From Thermotogae bacterium (GTDB lineage: Bacteria > Thermotogota > Thermotogae > Petrotogales > Petrotogaceae), in NCBI GenBank assembly GCA_024233675.1, contig JACKPH010000004.1:55898-119897 (forward strand): a stretch of 64,000 bases of DNA, read 5' to 3'. Shown piece after piece: positions 1-8,171 of this stretch (the stretch's first letter is position 1; every line of letters starts with the position of its first letter). Position numbers and translations under genes: made by a program. The notes beneath the pieces are model-generated. The model did not search any database, had not been told where the DNA came from, and saw only the letters and a program-made list of their open reading frames with translations.

Positions 1-993
1 ATATACTCAGGAACAGTATGGAATTTATATAATAAACTTATAAAAAATGCTTCTGATAAAAAAATTTCATGGGCCAACAGGCAGATTCCGACTTATCCCA
101 GTGTTGTACTTTATTCTTATGTAGATAAAAAAGTTATTCCTGAAAATACACAGCCTGTTGAGATGCTTGTCGGAGATCCTGATAAACTTGACGAAAGTGA
201 AGTAACCGCATATATTTTCAGCATAGACGATAAAACCCTATGTCCTGATGATTATCAGACGGTAATAGCTATAGGTCCGTCTTTTAAAAACTGGGATAAC
301 AATTATAAAGACCTTAAAAATTCTGAAACAGAAAGACTTTTAAATATTCTTGAAAAAAGATTTCCGGGTTTTAAAAGTGCAGTAAAATATTCAGAAATAG
401 CAACTCCGCTTTCCCTTGAAAAATATACCAGTAAAAACGGCGGTGCAGTTGCCGGACCCAAACAAATGTTAGGTCAGCATATGTTTAAAAGACTACATAC
501 AAAAACAGAATGGAAAAATATTTACTGTTGCGGAGAATCTACTGTTATGGGAACGGGAACACCTACAGTTACTGTTTCCGGATTATCTGCCGCAAATGCT
601 GTTTTGAAAAAATACGGTAAAAAAGAATTTGTTTTTGAAAATAATATGAAAAATTATGTTAATATACTTGAAAAACCTGTAAAATATGAAAATCTTTATT
701 CTTCTCAGGATGAGGAAACAAAAGAAATAATAAAAAAGGCTTCAAAATGTCAATTCTGTGAAAACCATTACTGTTCGGGAAAATCAGGATTAGATATAAG
801 AAGTATAATGAGAAAAATTACTGTTGAAAATTTTTACGGTGCAAAGAAAATCATAGATAACTATTCAGAAAATATCAGTTCTGACGAAGACTTCGTGTTA
901 TATGAAGAAAGATGTATAATGAACAGAAAATATAACACTCCTGTGGAAATTAACGAAATAATAAATTATATGAGGAGGAAATCTTTTGAATAA
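1..993 (+). CDS. FAD-dependent phytoene-desaturase-like oxidoreductase, C-terminal part
   Basis: The frame is open from base 1, so the N-terminus with the FAD-binding fold lies outside the window. The visible 330 codons match the C-terminal half of the COG1233 (phytoene dehydrogenase / retinol saturase-like) amine-oxidase-fold family. Support comes from the segment TPLSLEKYTSKNGGAVAGP and the FAD-contacting stretch around IYCCGESTVMGTGTPTVTVSG. A Cys-rich tail (CQFCENHYCSG, near base 750-780) is followed by a DIRSIMRKI helix, as in the larger bacterial members that end with a possible metal site. The stop overlaps the next flavoenzyme gene by 8 bp, so the two are co-transcribed. The substrate cannot be told from sequence; a polyunsaturated lipid or isoprenoid is a guess. 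Confidence 0.8.
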   Translation: MYSGTVWNLYNKLIKNASDKKISWANRQIPTYPSVVLYSYVDKKVIPENTQPVEMLVGDPDKLDESEVTAYIFSIDDKTLCPDDYQTVIAIGPSFKNWDNNYKDLKNSETERLLNILEKRFPGFKSAVKYSEIATPLSLEKYTSKNGGAVAGPKQMLGQHMFKRLHTKTEWKNIYCCGESTVMGTGTPTVTVSGLSAANAVLKKYGKKEFVFENNMKNYVNILEKPVKYENLYSSQDEETKEIIKKASKCQFCENHYCSGKSGLDIRSIMRKITVENFYGAKKIIDNYSENISSDEDFVLYEERCIMNRKYNTPVEINEIINYMRRKSFE

Positions 994-2602
994 CTATGAT
1001 GTGATAATAGCCGGCGGAGGAATAGCAGGACTTACCGCAGCTGCATACTGTTGTGATAAATCCGTACTTTTATGTGAAAAAAGCTCAGTAACCGGCGGTC
1101 TTATAAAAAGTTTTAATGACAATGGTTTTGTATTTGATGCTGGAGTAAGATCTTTTGAAAATTCCGGAATAATATTTCCTATGCTTAAACAACTCGGTAT
1201 AAACATTGATTTTATAAAGAGTGATGTTTCAATAGGTGTTGAAGATAAAATTATTAATTATATTTCAAAAGAAAATCTTTATGACTACGGAAAAATTCTT
1301 TCCGAAAAATTTCCTGAAAATGCCGGTGAAATTTTTTCAATTATTGATGAAATTAAAAAAATTACAGATTATATGAGCATTATTTACGGTATTGATAATC
1401 CTTTATTTCTGGATTATATGAATGATAAAAAATATATGTTTAATGTACTTTTTCCATGGTTAATCAAATACAGTAAAAATATGAAAAAAATAAAAAAATT
1501 AGATTTACCTGTTAATGACTTTTTAAGAAAATTTACCTCAAATGAAGCTCTTATAGATGTTATAACACAGCATTTTTTTCATAATACGCCTACATTTTTT
1601 GCTTTAAGTTATTTCGGTCTTTATCTTGACTATTATTATCCGTTAGGCGGAACTTATACACTTGTTAATGAAATGGAAAAATTTATTTCAGATAAAAACG
1701 TAACAATTTCCAAAAACACTGAAATTTCGGAAATATTTCCCGGAAAAAATATATTAAAAACTTCTGACGGAAAAATTATGTATTTTAAAAAACTAATATG
1801 GGCAGCAGATATAAAATCTTTGTACAACATCCTGAATTTATCAGAAATAAAAAATAAAAATACTTTAAAAAAATTTAATGAAAAGAAAAAAATTATTAAT
1901 GAAAAATCCGGAAATGAATCTATTCTCACAGTATTTATATCTTCTGACCTGAATACTGAATATTTTGAAAAAATTATTTCTCCTCATTTTTTTTATACAC
2001 CTACAATAAAAGGAATAAGCGGTATAAATTCAAAATACTGTATAAAAAATCTTATAAAATCCGGAACAGACAATACTGAAAAAAAAGATATTATACTGAA
2101 ATGGCTTTATGAATATCTCGGAAACACAACATATGAGATTTCAGTTCCTTCGATGAGGGATAAAAGCCTTTCACCTAAAGATAAAACCGGTATAATAGTA
2201 AGCACGCTTATTGATTATAATATAACAAAATTTTTTAAAGATACGGGATTCTATGAAGAATTTAAAAATATATGTACAGAAAAAATAATTCAGGTAATTT
2301 CAGAAAATCTTTTTAAAGATTTACCGAAAAACATAATAAAATCATCTTGCGCAACTCCTCTGACACTTGAAAGATATACTTCAAATTTCGGAGGTTCAAT
2401 AACAGGGTGGTCATTTGATGAAAAAAATATTCCATCTGAAACTAATCTTAAAAAAATTAGTAAAAGCATTATAACTCCTTTTTCAGATATTTATCAGGCC
2501 GGTCAGTGGTCTTTCAGTCCTTCCGGACTTCCTGTATCAATACTTACAGGTAAATTAGCTGCTGATAAAGCTTTAAAAAGTATCAGAAAGGAAAAAATAT
2601 GA
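986..2602 (+). CDS. FAD-dependent phytoene-dehydrogenase-like oxidoreductase
   Basis: This is a 538-residue COG1233-type flavoenzyme. A Rossmann FAD motif (GGGIAGL, residues 10-16) opens the protein, and VTGGLIKSF follows as the second FAD contact. Near the C-terminus lie TPLTLERYTSNFGGSITGW and AGQWSFSPSGLPVSILTGK, the usual C-terminal FAD motif. The start is TTG at 986, chosen because GGAGGA lies 7 bases upstream and the ORF begins directly with the FAD fold. It lacks the Cys-rich tail of the preceding paralogue. Two such enzymes in tandem may form a heteromer or act in sequence on one substrate; that is inference. Its end overlaps the esterase start (ATGA-type), so it is in the same operon. 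Confidence 0.8.
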   Translation: MNNYDVIIAGGGIAGLTAAAYCCDKSVLLCEKSSVTGGLIKSFNDNGFVFDAGVRSFENSGIIFPMLKQLGINIDFIKSDVSIGVEDKIINYISKENLYDYGKILSEKFPENAGEIFSIIDEIKKITDYMSIIYGIDNPLFLDYMNDKKYMFNVLFPWLIKYSKNMKKIKKLDLPVNDFLRKFTSNEALIDVITQHFFHNTPTFFALSYFGLYLDYYYPLGGTYTLVNEMEKFISDKNVTISKNTEISEIFPGKNILKTSDGKIMYFKKLIWAADIKSLYNILNLSEIKNKNTLKKFNEKKKIINEKSGNESILTVFISSDLNTEYFEKIISPHFFYTPTIKGISGINSKYCIKNLIKSGTDNTEKKDIILKWLYEYLGNTTYEISVPSMRDKSLSPKDKTGIIVSTLIDYNITKFFKDTGFYEEFKNICTEKIIQVISENLFKDLPKNIIKSSCATPLTLERYTSNFGGSITGWSFDEKNIPSETNLKKISKSIITPFSDIYQAGQWSFSPSGLPVSILTGKLAADKALKSIRKEKI

Positions 2603-3441
2603 GTATATCGGCTTTTTTTACAGAAATATATTTTAAATTTAAAAAAATAAAAACAAATAATCCTAAATTTCTTACACCCGAAGGCCGATATCCTTATCCT
2701 CCGGAATTTAAAAATATAAAAACGGATATTATGTCTTTTAAAACAAGAAATTATTTTAAATTATATTCTCCCGGAGAAAAAAAAGGTGTTATACTTTATC
2801 TTCACGGAGGGTCATATGAATTATCTTTTTCCCGTCAGCACTGGCTGTTTTCGGAAAAACTTATAAAAGCAACTAAATATGATTTATATGCTCCTGATTA
2901 TTATCTTATTCCTTATACTTATGAAAACAATTATGAAATGCTTATGAGCATTTATAAGGAAATAAATGAAAATTACGGTGATAATATAATTCTATTAGGT
3001 GATTCGGCAGGCGGAGGTCTTGCAATAGGTTTCTGCATGTATCTCAGAGATCATGGTATAAATTTACCGAAAAAAGTTATAACTATTTCTCCGTGGCTTG
3101 ATTTATCTTTAAAAAATGAAGATATAAAAATTTATGATAAAAAAGATCCTTTTCTTAATGTAAAAAGTTTATCAGAAATACAGCATTTATATGCTCCGCA
3201 CAATTCTCATAATCCTTATGTATCACCTATTTACGGAGATTTTAAAAATCTTCCCGAAATATATATTTTTTTCGGTACAAAAGATATTCTTTATCCCGAT
3301 GCTTTAAAACTTAAAAATTTAAATATTAAAAATATAAATTTTTTCATAATTCCGGATATGCTGCATAATTATATTTTCCTTCCTGTAAAGGAAGCTAAAA
3401 TTTCTTTCGGAAAAATAACTGATATTATTTCAGATAAATAA
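2599..3441 (+). CDS. Alpha/beta hydrolase, acetyl-esterase (Aes/HSL) type
   Basis: This 280-residue protein has the hormone-sensitive-lipase-like layout. An oxyanion-hole HGG motif (YLHGGSYEL, about residue 70) precedes the nucleophile elbow GDSAGGG (about residue 135). An Asp in FGTKDILYPDA and a His in DMLHNYIF complete the expected Ser-Asp-His triad. No signal peptide is seen, so it is probably cytoplasmic. The start overlaps the stop of the upstream flavoenzyme, so it belongs to the same operon and may de-esterify a lipid-like product of it. The substrate is unknown. Confidence 0.8.
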   Translation: MSISAFFTEIYFKFKKIKTNNPKFLTPEGRYPYPPEFKNIKTDIMSFKTRNYFKLYSPGEKKGVILYLHGGSYELSFSRQHWLFSEKLIKATKYDLYAPDYYLIPYTYENNYEMLMSIYKEINENYGDNIILLGDSAGGGLAIGFCMYLRDHGINLPKKVITISPWLDLSLKNEDIKIYDKKDPFLNVKSLSEIQHLYAPHNSHNPYVSPIYGDFKNLPEIYIFFGTKDILYPDALKLKNLNIKNINFFIIPDMLHNYIFLPVKEAKISFGKITDIISDK

Positions 3442-3457
3442 TTACAGGAGGCAAAAA

Positions 3458-4153
3458 ATGAACGAAATAATTGTTTTGGATTTAAAATTTAAATTCGGAG
3501 ATACGGAAGATCATATTTATCCTGTTGTTCTTAAAGATAAAAAAAATCTTATTCTTATAGACTGCGGTTATGTAGGGTTTTTACCGGTTCTGGAAAGTGC
3601 TTTTTTTGAAAAAGGTTTATACTGCAAAGATATAACACATGTTATAATAACTCATCATGATCATGACCATATGGGATGTTTATATGATCTTAAGAAAAAA
3701 TATCCTCAAATAGAAATTATTGCCTCGGAAAAAGAATCTCCTTATATATCAGGTGAAAAAAAATCTCTCAGACTGGAACAGGCTGAAGCTTTTCAGAAAA
3801 CATTACCTGAAGATCAGAAAGCCTTCGGAATTGCTTTCTGTAATTTATTAAAAAGTGTAAAAACAGTTAAAGTTGATATAAAAGTTAATGACGGGGATCA
3901 TTTTGACTGGATAGGCGGCTGTAAGATTATTTCAACTCCGGGTCATACTCCCGGTCATATTTCAGTTTACTCCGAAAAATATAATCTTATTATTGCCGGC
4001 GATGCAATAGCTCTTGAAAAAGGTAAACCCGTAATTGCAAATCCTCAGTTTACAATAGACATGGAAAATGCTCAGTTATCAATGAATAATCTTTTAGGGA
4101 GCGGAGCGGAAAAAATAATATGTTATCATGGCGGAATTCTTCAATTGAAATAA
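3458..4153 (+). CDS. Metallo-beta-lactamase-fold hydrolase
   Basis: This is a 231-residue MBL-fold protein. The metal motif is HHDHDH at residues 66-71, an HxDxDH-type variant. It is followed by the later ligands in STPGHTPGHIS, IIAGDAIA and a C-terminal CYHGG. This pattern is usual for glyoxalase-II or lactonase-like hydrolases with two metals. A GGAGG site lies 7 bases before the ATG. It is the last gene of the operon that starts upstream of the window, with a strong terminator just after it. A role as thioesterase or lactonase is possible; the substrate is not readable. Confidence 0.8.
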   Translation: MNEIIVLDLKFKFGDTEDHIYPVVLKDKKNLILIDCGYVGFLPVLESAFFEKGLYCKDITHVIITHHDHDHMGCLYDLKKKYPQIEIIASEKESPYISGEKKSLRLEQAEAFQKTLPEDQKAFGIAFCNLLKSVKTVKVDIKVNDGDHFDWIGGCKIISTPGHTPGHISVYSEKYNLIIAGDAIALEKGKPVIANPQFTIDMENAQLSMNNLLGSGAEKIICYHGGILQLK

Positions 4154-4160
4154 ATTCAGA

Positions 4161-4193
4161 AACAGATTTCTTAAAATGAAATCTGTTTTTTTT
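4161..4193 (+). terminator. Rho-independent terminator
   Basis: AACAGATTTC pairs with GAAATCTGTT and is followed by a run of T. It closes the flavoenzyme/hydrolase operon. Confidence 0.85.
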
Positions 4194-4279
4194 ATAATTT
4201 ATTCTGTAACTTCATTTTAAAATATAACTTGTATAATTAAATATACTTTTCATACTTTTCTTACTTTAGGGGTGATACT

Positions 4280-5311
4280 ATGATTTTTCTGATTATTTTT
4301 TTATTTATAATTATAGCTTTTATTATTTCATTCTTTTATAAAAATCTTAATTATTATAAAAAACCTATGAAAAAAGTCAAAAGATCAGGATATAAAGAAT
4401 TACAAGCTGTTTTACCGGACAGTAGTGTTATAAATTATGCTCACTGCGGTAAAGGAACACCACTTTTATTAATTCACGGTCAGGGTGTTGCCTGGCAGGA
4501 TTATGCCGAAGTTCTTCCCGAACTGAGCAAACATTATCATGTCTATGCAGTTGACTGTTTCGGACACGGAAAATCTTCGCATAATTCAGAAAAATACAGT
4601 GCTCAGGAAACAGGAAAAGCTCTTTCATGGTTTATAGAAAATGTTATAAAAGAACCTGCGATTGTTTCCGGACATTCTTCCGGAGGTCTTTTAACAGTAT
4701 GGCTTGCGGCTAATTCTCCTGAAAATGTTAAAGGTATAATACTTGAAGACCCTCCTTTATTTTCGTGCGAAATAGAAAGAACAGAAAAAACTTTTGCTTT
4801 TGTTGATTCATTTGAGCCTATACACAGATATATAAATCAGAATGAAGAAAAAAACTATTCTCTTTATTATCTTAAAAACTGTAAATGGCTCGATTTTTTC
4901 GGAAAAAGTAAGGAAAAAATACTGAATTACGGAATAAAATATAATTTAAACCATCCCGAGTCAGAAATTAAATTCTTTTTTCTTCCGCCTGCTATTACAA
5001 GAATGTTTCATTTTTTAAGAGAATATGATCCAATTTTCGGAGAAGCTTTTTATACATGTTCATGGATGAAAAATTTCAGTCATAAAGAAAATCTTTTAAA
5101 AATTAACTGTCCTTCCGTTCTTATTCATACAAGGTGGAGTTATAGTGAAGAAGGTATTTTACTCGGAGCTATGGATGAAAAAGATGCACAAAAAGCTGTT
5201 TCGTATATAAAAAACTGTAAACTTATAAATGTTAAAAGCGGTCATGATTTTCATGCTGAAAAACCAAAAGAATTTCTGAACATAATAATTAACGGAATAA
5301 ATAATTTCTGA
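4280..5311 (+). CDS. Membrane-anchored alpha/beta hydrolase
   Basis: This is a 343-residue alpha/beta hydrolase with one N-terminal hydrophobic helix (residues 1-20) and then a positive patch (KKPMKKVKRSG). It therefore looks like an N-in signal anchor with the enzyme domain outside. The core starts at PLLLIHGQG (oxyanion region), has the nucleophile elbow GHSSGG, and ends with a His in SGHDFHAEKP. The start follows a textbook GGGGTGAT site. It stands alone between two terminators and ends with TGA. Family members include lipases, peptidases and dehalogenases, so the reaction is not fixed. Confidence 0.75.
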   Translation: MIFLIIFLFIIIAFIISFFYKNLNYYKKPMKKVKRSGYKELQAVLPDSSVINYAHCGKGTPLLLIHGQGVAWQDYAEVLPELSKHYHVYAVDCFGHGKSSHNSEKYSAQETGKALSWFIENVIKEPAIVSGHSSGGLLTVWLAANSPENVKGIILEDPPLFSCEIERTEKTFAFVDSFEPIHRYINQNEEKNYSLYYLKNCKWLDFFGKSKEKILNYGIKYNLNHPESEIKFFFLPPAITRMFHFLREYDPIFGEAFYTCSWMKNFSHKENLLKINCPSVLIHTRWSYSEEGILLGAMDEKDAQKAVSYIKNCKLINVKSGHDFHAEKPKEFLNIIINGINNF

Positions 5312-5381
5312 AGATTTTACTGATAAGAAAAGATTGCGTTAAAAAAATCCGTAATTATGATAAATATTTTGTAATAATCGA

Positions 5382-5428
5382 ATACCCCCAAAACATTTAT
5401 TTTAAAAATAATGTTTCGGGGGTATTTT
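5382..5428. terminator. Bidirectional terminator between convergent genes
   Basis: AATACCCCCAAAACATT faces AATGTTTCGGGGGTATT, with T on the plus side and A before the stem. It separates the plus-strand hydrolase from the minus-strand oleate hydratase. Confidence 0.85.
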
Positions 5429-5452
5429 ATATTTTATTCCGAAAAGAACTTT

Positions 5453-7228
5453 TTATATAACATTATAAGATTTTAATAGTTTTTCAACTTCAGTTCCCTG
5501 AATTTTTTTAAGTGCCTCTTTCATGGCAATTTTTTCTTTTAAAGGTAAATTAATATCTGTAAGTTTTTTACCGTCTGATAATTTTACTGTTGCATCAAGA
5601 AGATTTCTTACATCATAAACGCTACCCCATACTTCCGGTATGCCACGATCAACATTAAGAAGAGTATAAACTGCTTCCATACCTGTTCTTATAGAATACT
5701 CAGTTGTAAATATTGTATCTCTTACTGTTTCAGCAAACTGTCCTAAGAAAGCAAAATTTACGCTTCCTTCAGGTACTACATTAGGTCTGTCTCCCGCTTT
5801 TCTCGGCATAAAAAATGCTGTAATATAAGGCATCATAACAGGAATTGTTTTTGCACTGTTTTCAGCAAGATTTTCTATCTGATCTTCCGGTACTCCCATG
5901 TGATAAAGCCATTCCATACATATTTCTTTTCCTGTGCATTCACGCATTGTTTTTTTCACAAAATTACCCGGTTTATCGCTGAAAAGTCCGTATATCCAAC
6001 CTACAAGCTGACCTTCAGGCTGTGTTCTGAACTGAGGCTGTCTGTTAAATGTCCAGGAAAGTAACCAGTTAGAATCTCTTGCGGTAACAATACCTCCGGT
6101 TACAACATTTCCTGAAAAAGGATCACGTTTACATATATTCTGAATATACGGAACTATTTTTTTATCAAGTGTTGTAACTGTTGCACTCATCCAGTTTGTT
6201 TTTTCTGTATCTGAACAGAATTTTTCAGGATTTCCGAAAGAACTGTCCTGAGCAGCTATTTTTCTCCACATATCCCAGCAGCTGCCAGGTTTTATTTCAG
6301 AATTCATTTCAGCAGGTTTATCCTGGTCTCCCATTGTTGAATTTTCTGTACATGACCCGTTTGTTATAAAGACAAGTTCATTTTCTGTAAGGTCTATATG
6401 TTCTTCTTTACCGTTTTTAAGGCATAATATTTTTTTAGCTGTTTTTTTGTCTTTCTTTATTTCAAATTCTACATTTGTTACATGAACACCGTACTGAAAA
6501 TCCACATTATGTTTTTTCAGATAATTAACCATAGGTAATATCATGGATTCATACTGATTATATTTCGTAAATCTTAATGCTTTAAAATCAGGAAGACCTC
6601 CTATGTGATGAACAAATCTCTGTAAATAAAGTTTCATTTCAAGAGCACTGTGCCAGTTTTCAAATGCAAACATTGTTCTCCAGTACATCCAGAAATTCGA
6701 ATTAAGAACTTCTTCATCAAAAACCTGATCAATACGTAAATCATAAAGTTTTTCATCAGGAGTCATAAATAATTTCATAATCTGCATTAAACCTTTATCG
6801 GAAAGTCCGAATTTGCCGTCTGTATGAGCATCTTTTCCCTTATTTTCAGTTGCTCTGCACAAAGAAAAGTTAGGATCTTTTTTGTTAAGCCAGTAATATT
6901 CATCCAAAACACTTACGCCTTCTGTTTCAATAGAAGGTATTGAACGCATTATATCCCACATACATTCAAAATGATTATCCATTTCTCTTCCGCCGCGCAT
7001 AACAAAACCACGATCGGGATATTCATAACCGTCACATGCTCCTCCGGGGATAGGATCTTTTTCAAGTATATGTATATTTTCACCTTTCATCTGTCCGTCT
7101 CTTACAAGAAAACAGGCAGCTGCAAGTGCACCGAGTCCTGAACCTATTAAATATGCCGATTTAGAATCTACTCCCTCAGGTTTTAAAGGTCTGGCAAAAG
7201 ATTCATAATTTCCGCTGCTGTAATACAT
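5453..7228 (-). CDS. ohyA: Oleate hydratase (FAD-dependent fatty acid double-bond hydratase)
   Basis: This 591-residue protein is of the myosin-cross-reactive-antigen / oleate hydratase family. The enzyme adds water to cis-9 double bonds of free fatty acids, giving 10-hydroxy acids, and uses FAD structurally. Seen here: the nucleotide motif GSGLGAL (residues 29-35), the REMDNHFECMWD segment with Glu82, and Tyr201 in KLYLQRFVHH. These two positions match the catalytic residues known in the Staphylococcus enzyme. The length is typical. The ATG at 7228 is preferred over an upstream in-frame start because AAAGGAGGG lies just before it. A TATAAT-like -10 lies at 7286-7281. The likely role is detoxification of unsaturated host or diet fatty acids. 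The TetR gene upstream probably controls it. Confidence 0.95.
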   Translation of the reverse strand: MYYSSGNYESFARPLKPEGVDSKSAYLIGSGLGALAAACFLVRDGQMKGENIHILEKDPIPGGACDGYEYPDRGFVMRGGREMDNHFECMWDIMRSIPSIETEGVSVLDEYYWLNKKDPNFSLCRATENKGKDAHTDGKFGLSDKGLMQIMKLFMTPDEKLYDLRIDQVFDEEVLNSNFWMYWRTMFAFENWHSALEMKLYLQRFVHHIGGLPDFKALRFTKYNQYESMILPMVNYLKKHNVDFQYGVHVTNVEFEIKKDKKTAKKILCLKNGKEEHIDLTENELVFITNGSCTENSTMGDQDKPAEMNSEIKPGSCWDMWRKIAAQDSSFGNPEKFCSDTEKTNWMSATVTTLDKKIVPYIQNICKRDPFSGNVVTGGIVTARDSNWLLSWTFNRQPQFRTQPEGQLVGWIYGLFSDKPGNFVKKTMRECTGKEICMEWLYHMGVPEDQIENLAENSAKTIPVMMPYITAFFMPRKAGDRPNVVPEGSVNFAFLGQFAETVRDTIFTTEYSIRTGMEAVYTLLNVDRGIPEVWGSVYDVRNLLDATVKLSDGKKLTDINLPLKEKIAMKEALKKIQGTEVEKLLKSYNVI

Positions 7229-7312
7229 TTTATTCCCTCCTTTTTTTACCCGTTTAATTCGGGATTTAATCTTCATTTTTATTATAGCAGTTATTTTTTC
7301 CGGTTACTACGG

Positions 7313-7359
7313 TCAAAGATAAGGCAGTGTCCGGTTTTCGGACACTGCCTTATCTTTGA
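7313..7359 (-). terminator. Perfect 21-bp hairpin between tetR and oleate hydratase
   Basis: Arms 7313-7333 and 7339-7359 are perfectly complementary around a 5-base loop. On the minus strand the GGCAGTGTCCG core is followed by TTATCTTT, so it can terminate tetR transcription. The stem is unusually long, and the -10 of the oleate hydratase promoter lies just beyond it. Confidence 0.7.
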
Positions 7360-7370
7360 TTAATAAAAAT

Positions 7371-7931
7371 TTATATTTCTTTGCTTCTCTTAAGTGAAAG
7401 AGCTATATTGCCGTCAAAAAGAAGTCCTATACGTTTAATAATTTTTTCCGGTTCATCTTTCATACCGTCAGCTATCCAGTGAAGAACCATATTTGTGAGT
7501 GCACTCTGATAAAAACGGGCTATGATTTTTGCATCTTCTTCAGAAGCTTTTATTTCTCTGTTTATATCCTCAACATATCTAAACATTACATTACCAGCTA
7601 TAGAATAAAGATATCTTTCAAGTTCCTCCCTGTGCACGGAATTAAAAATATGATAAATTGCTCTTTTGTTTTTTATAGAAGTTCTTGCGGCAAAAATAAA
7701 GCATTCTTCCCAGGAATGAGTTTCATTGTATTTGATTATGACATTTTCTATTTCACTTTCAAATATTTCATGAATGATTGAGTATAAATTTTCGTAATAA
7801 TAATAAAAAGTTTTTCTGTTAATTTCACATTTTGTAACTATATTTTTTATTGTTATTTTATCAAAAGGTTTTTCATTGAGCATTTCCACAAAAACCTCAC
7901 GTATCATCTTCCTTGTATACTGCTGTGCCAT
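7371..7931 (-). CDS. TetR-family regulator, probably of oleate hydratase
   Basis: This is a 186-residue regulator with an N-terminal TetR helix-turn-helix (KITIKNIVTKCEINRKTFYY). The C-terminal part is an all-helical ligand-binding domain. The ATG at 7931 is chosen because GGAGTGATTAAA precedes it; a longer in-frame start at 7949 lacks a site. It lies directly upstream of the oleate hydratase gene on the same strand, separated by a strong hairpin. An imperfect palindrome lies just upstream of its start. The simplest reading is a fatty-acid-responsive repressor; the ligand is inference. Confidence 0.85.
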   Translation of the reverse strand: MAQQYTRKMIREVFVEMLNEKPFDKITIKNIVTKCEINRKTFYYYYENLYSIIHEIFESEIENVIIKYNETHSWEECFIFAARTSIKNKRAIYHIFNSVHREELERYLYSIAGNVMFRYVEDINREIKASEEDAKIIARFYQSALTNMVLHWIADGMKDEPEKIIKRIGLLFDGNIALSLKRSKEI

Positions 7932-7963
7932 TTTAATCACTCCGTTCATTCAAATAAAATTTC

Positions 7964-7978
7964 TGACGGTTGCAGTCA
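7964..7978. promoter_or_regulatory. Possible TetR operator
   Basis: TGACGGTTGCAGTCA is an imperfect palindrome (TGACnG...CnGTCA) about 35 bases before the tetR start. A related CGGTTAC...GTCA sequence occurs in the oleate hydratase upstream region at 7302-7315, though with different spacing. Confidence 0.4.
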
Positions 7979-8171
7979 AAACATTATCAAACAGTCTATT
8001 CTGCTTTTTTAAAATTTTATCATATTTAATTTATATTTACAAAAAAACTATATTAAAAAAGGATTTCTCCGTCGTAGTCTTTCTTTAAATACATAAATTT
8101 ACTTTCCGTATTATTATTTTTTGTAAAATAAATGTTATAATTATTTAATATATAAAATCCGGAGGTTTTCT

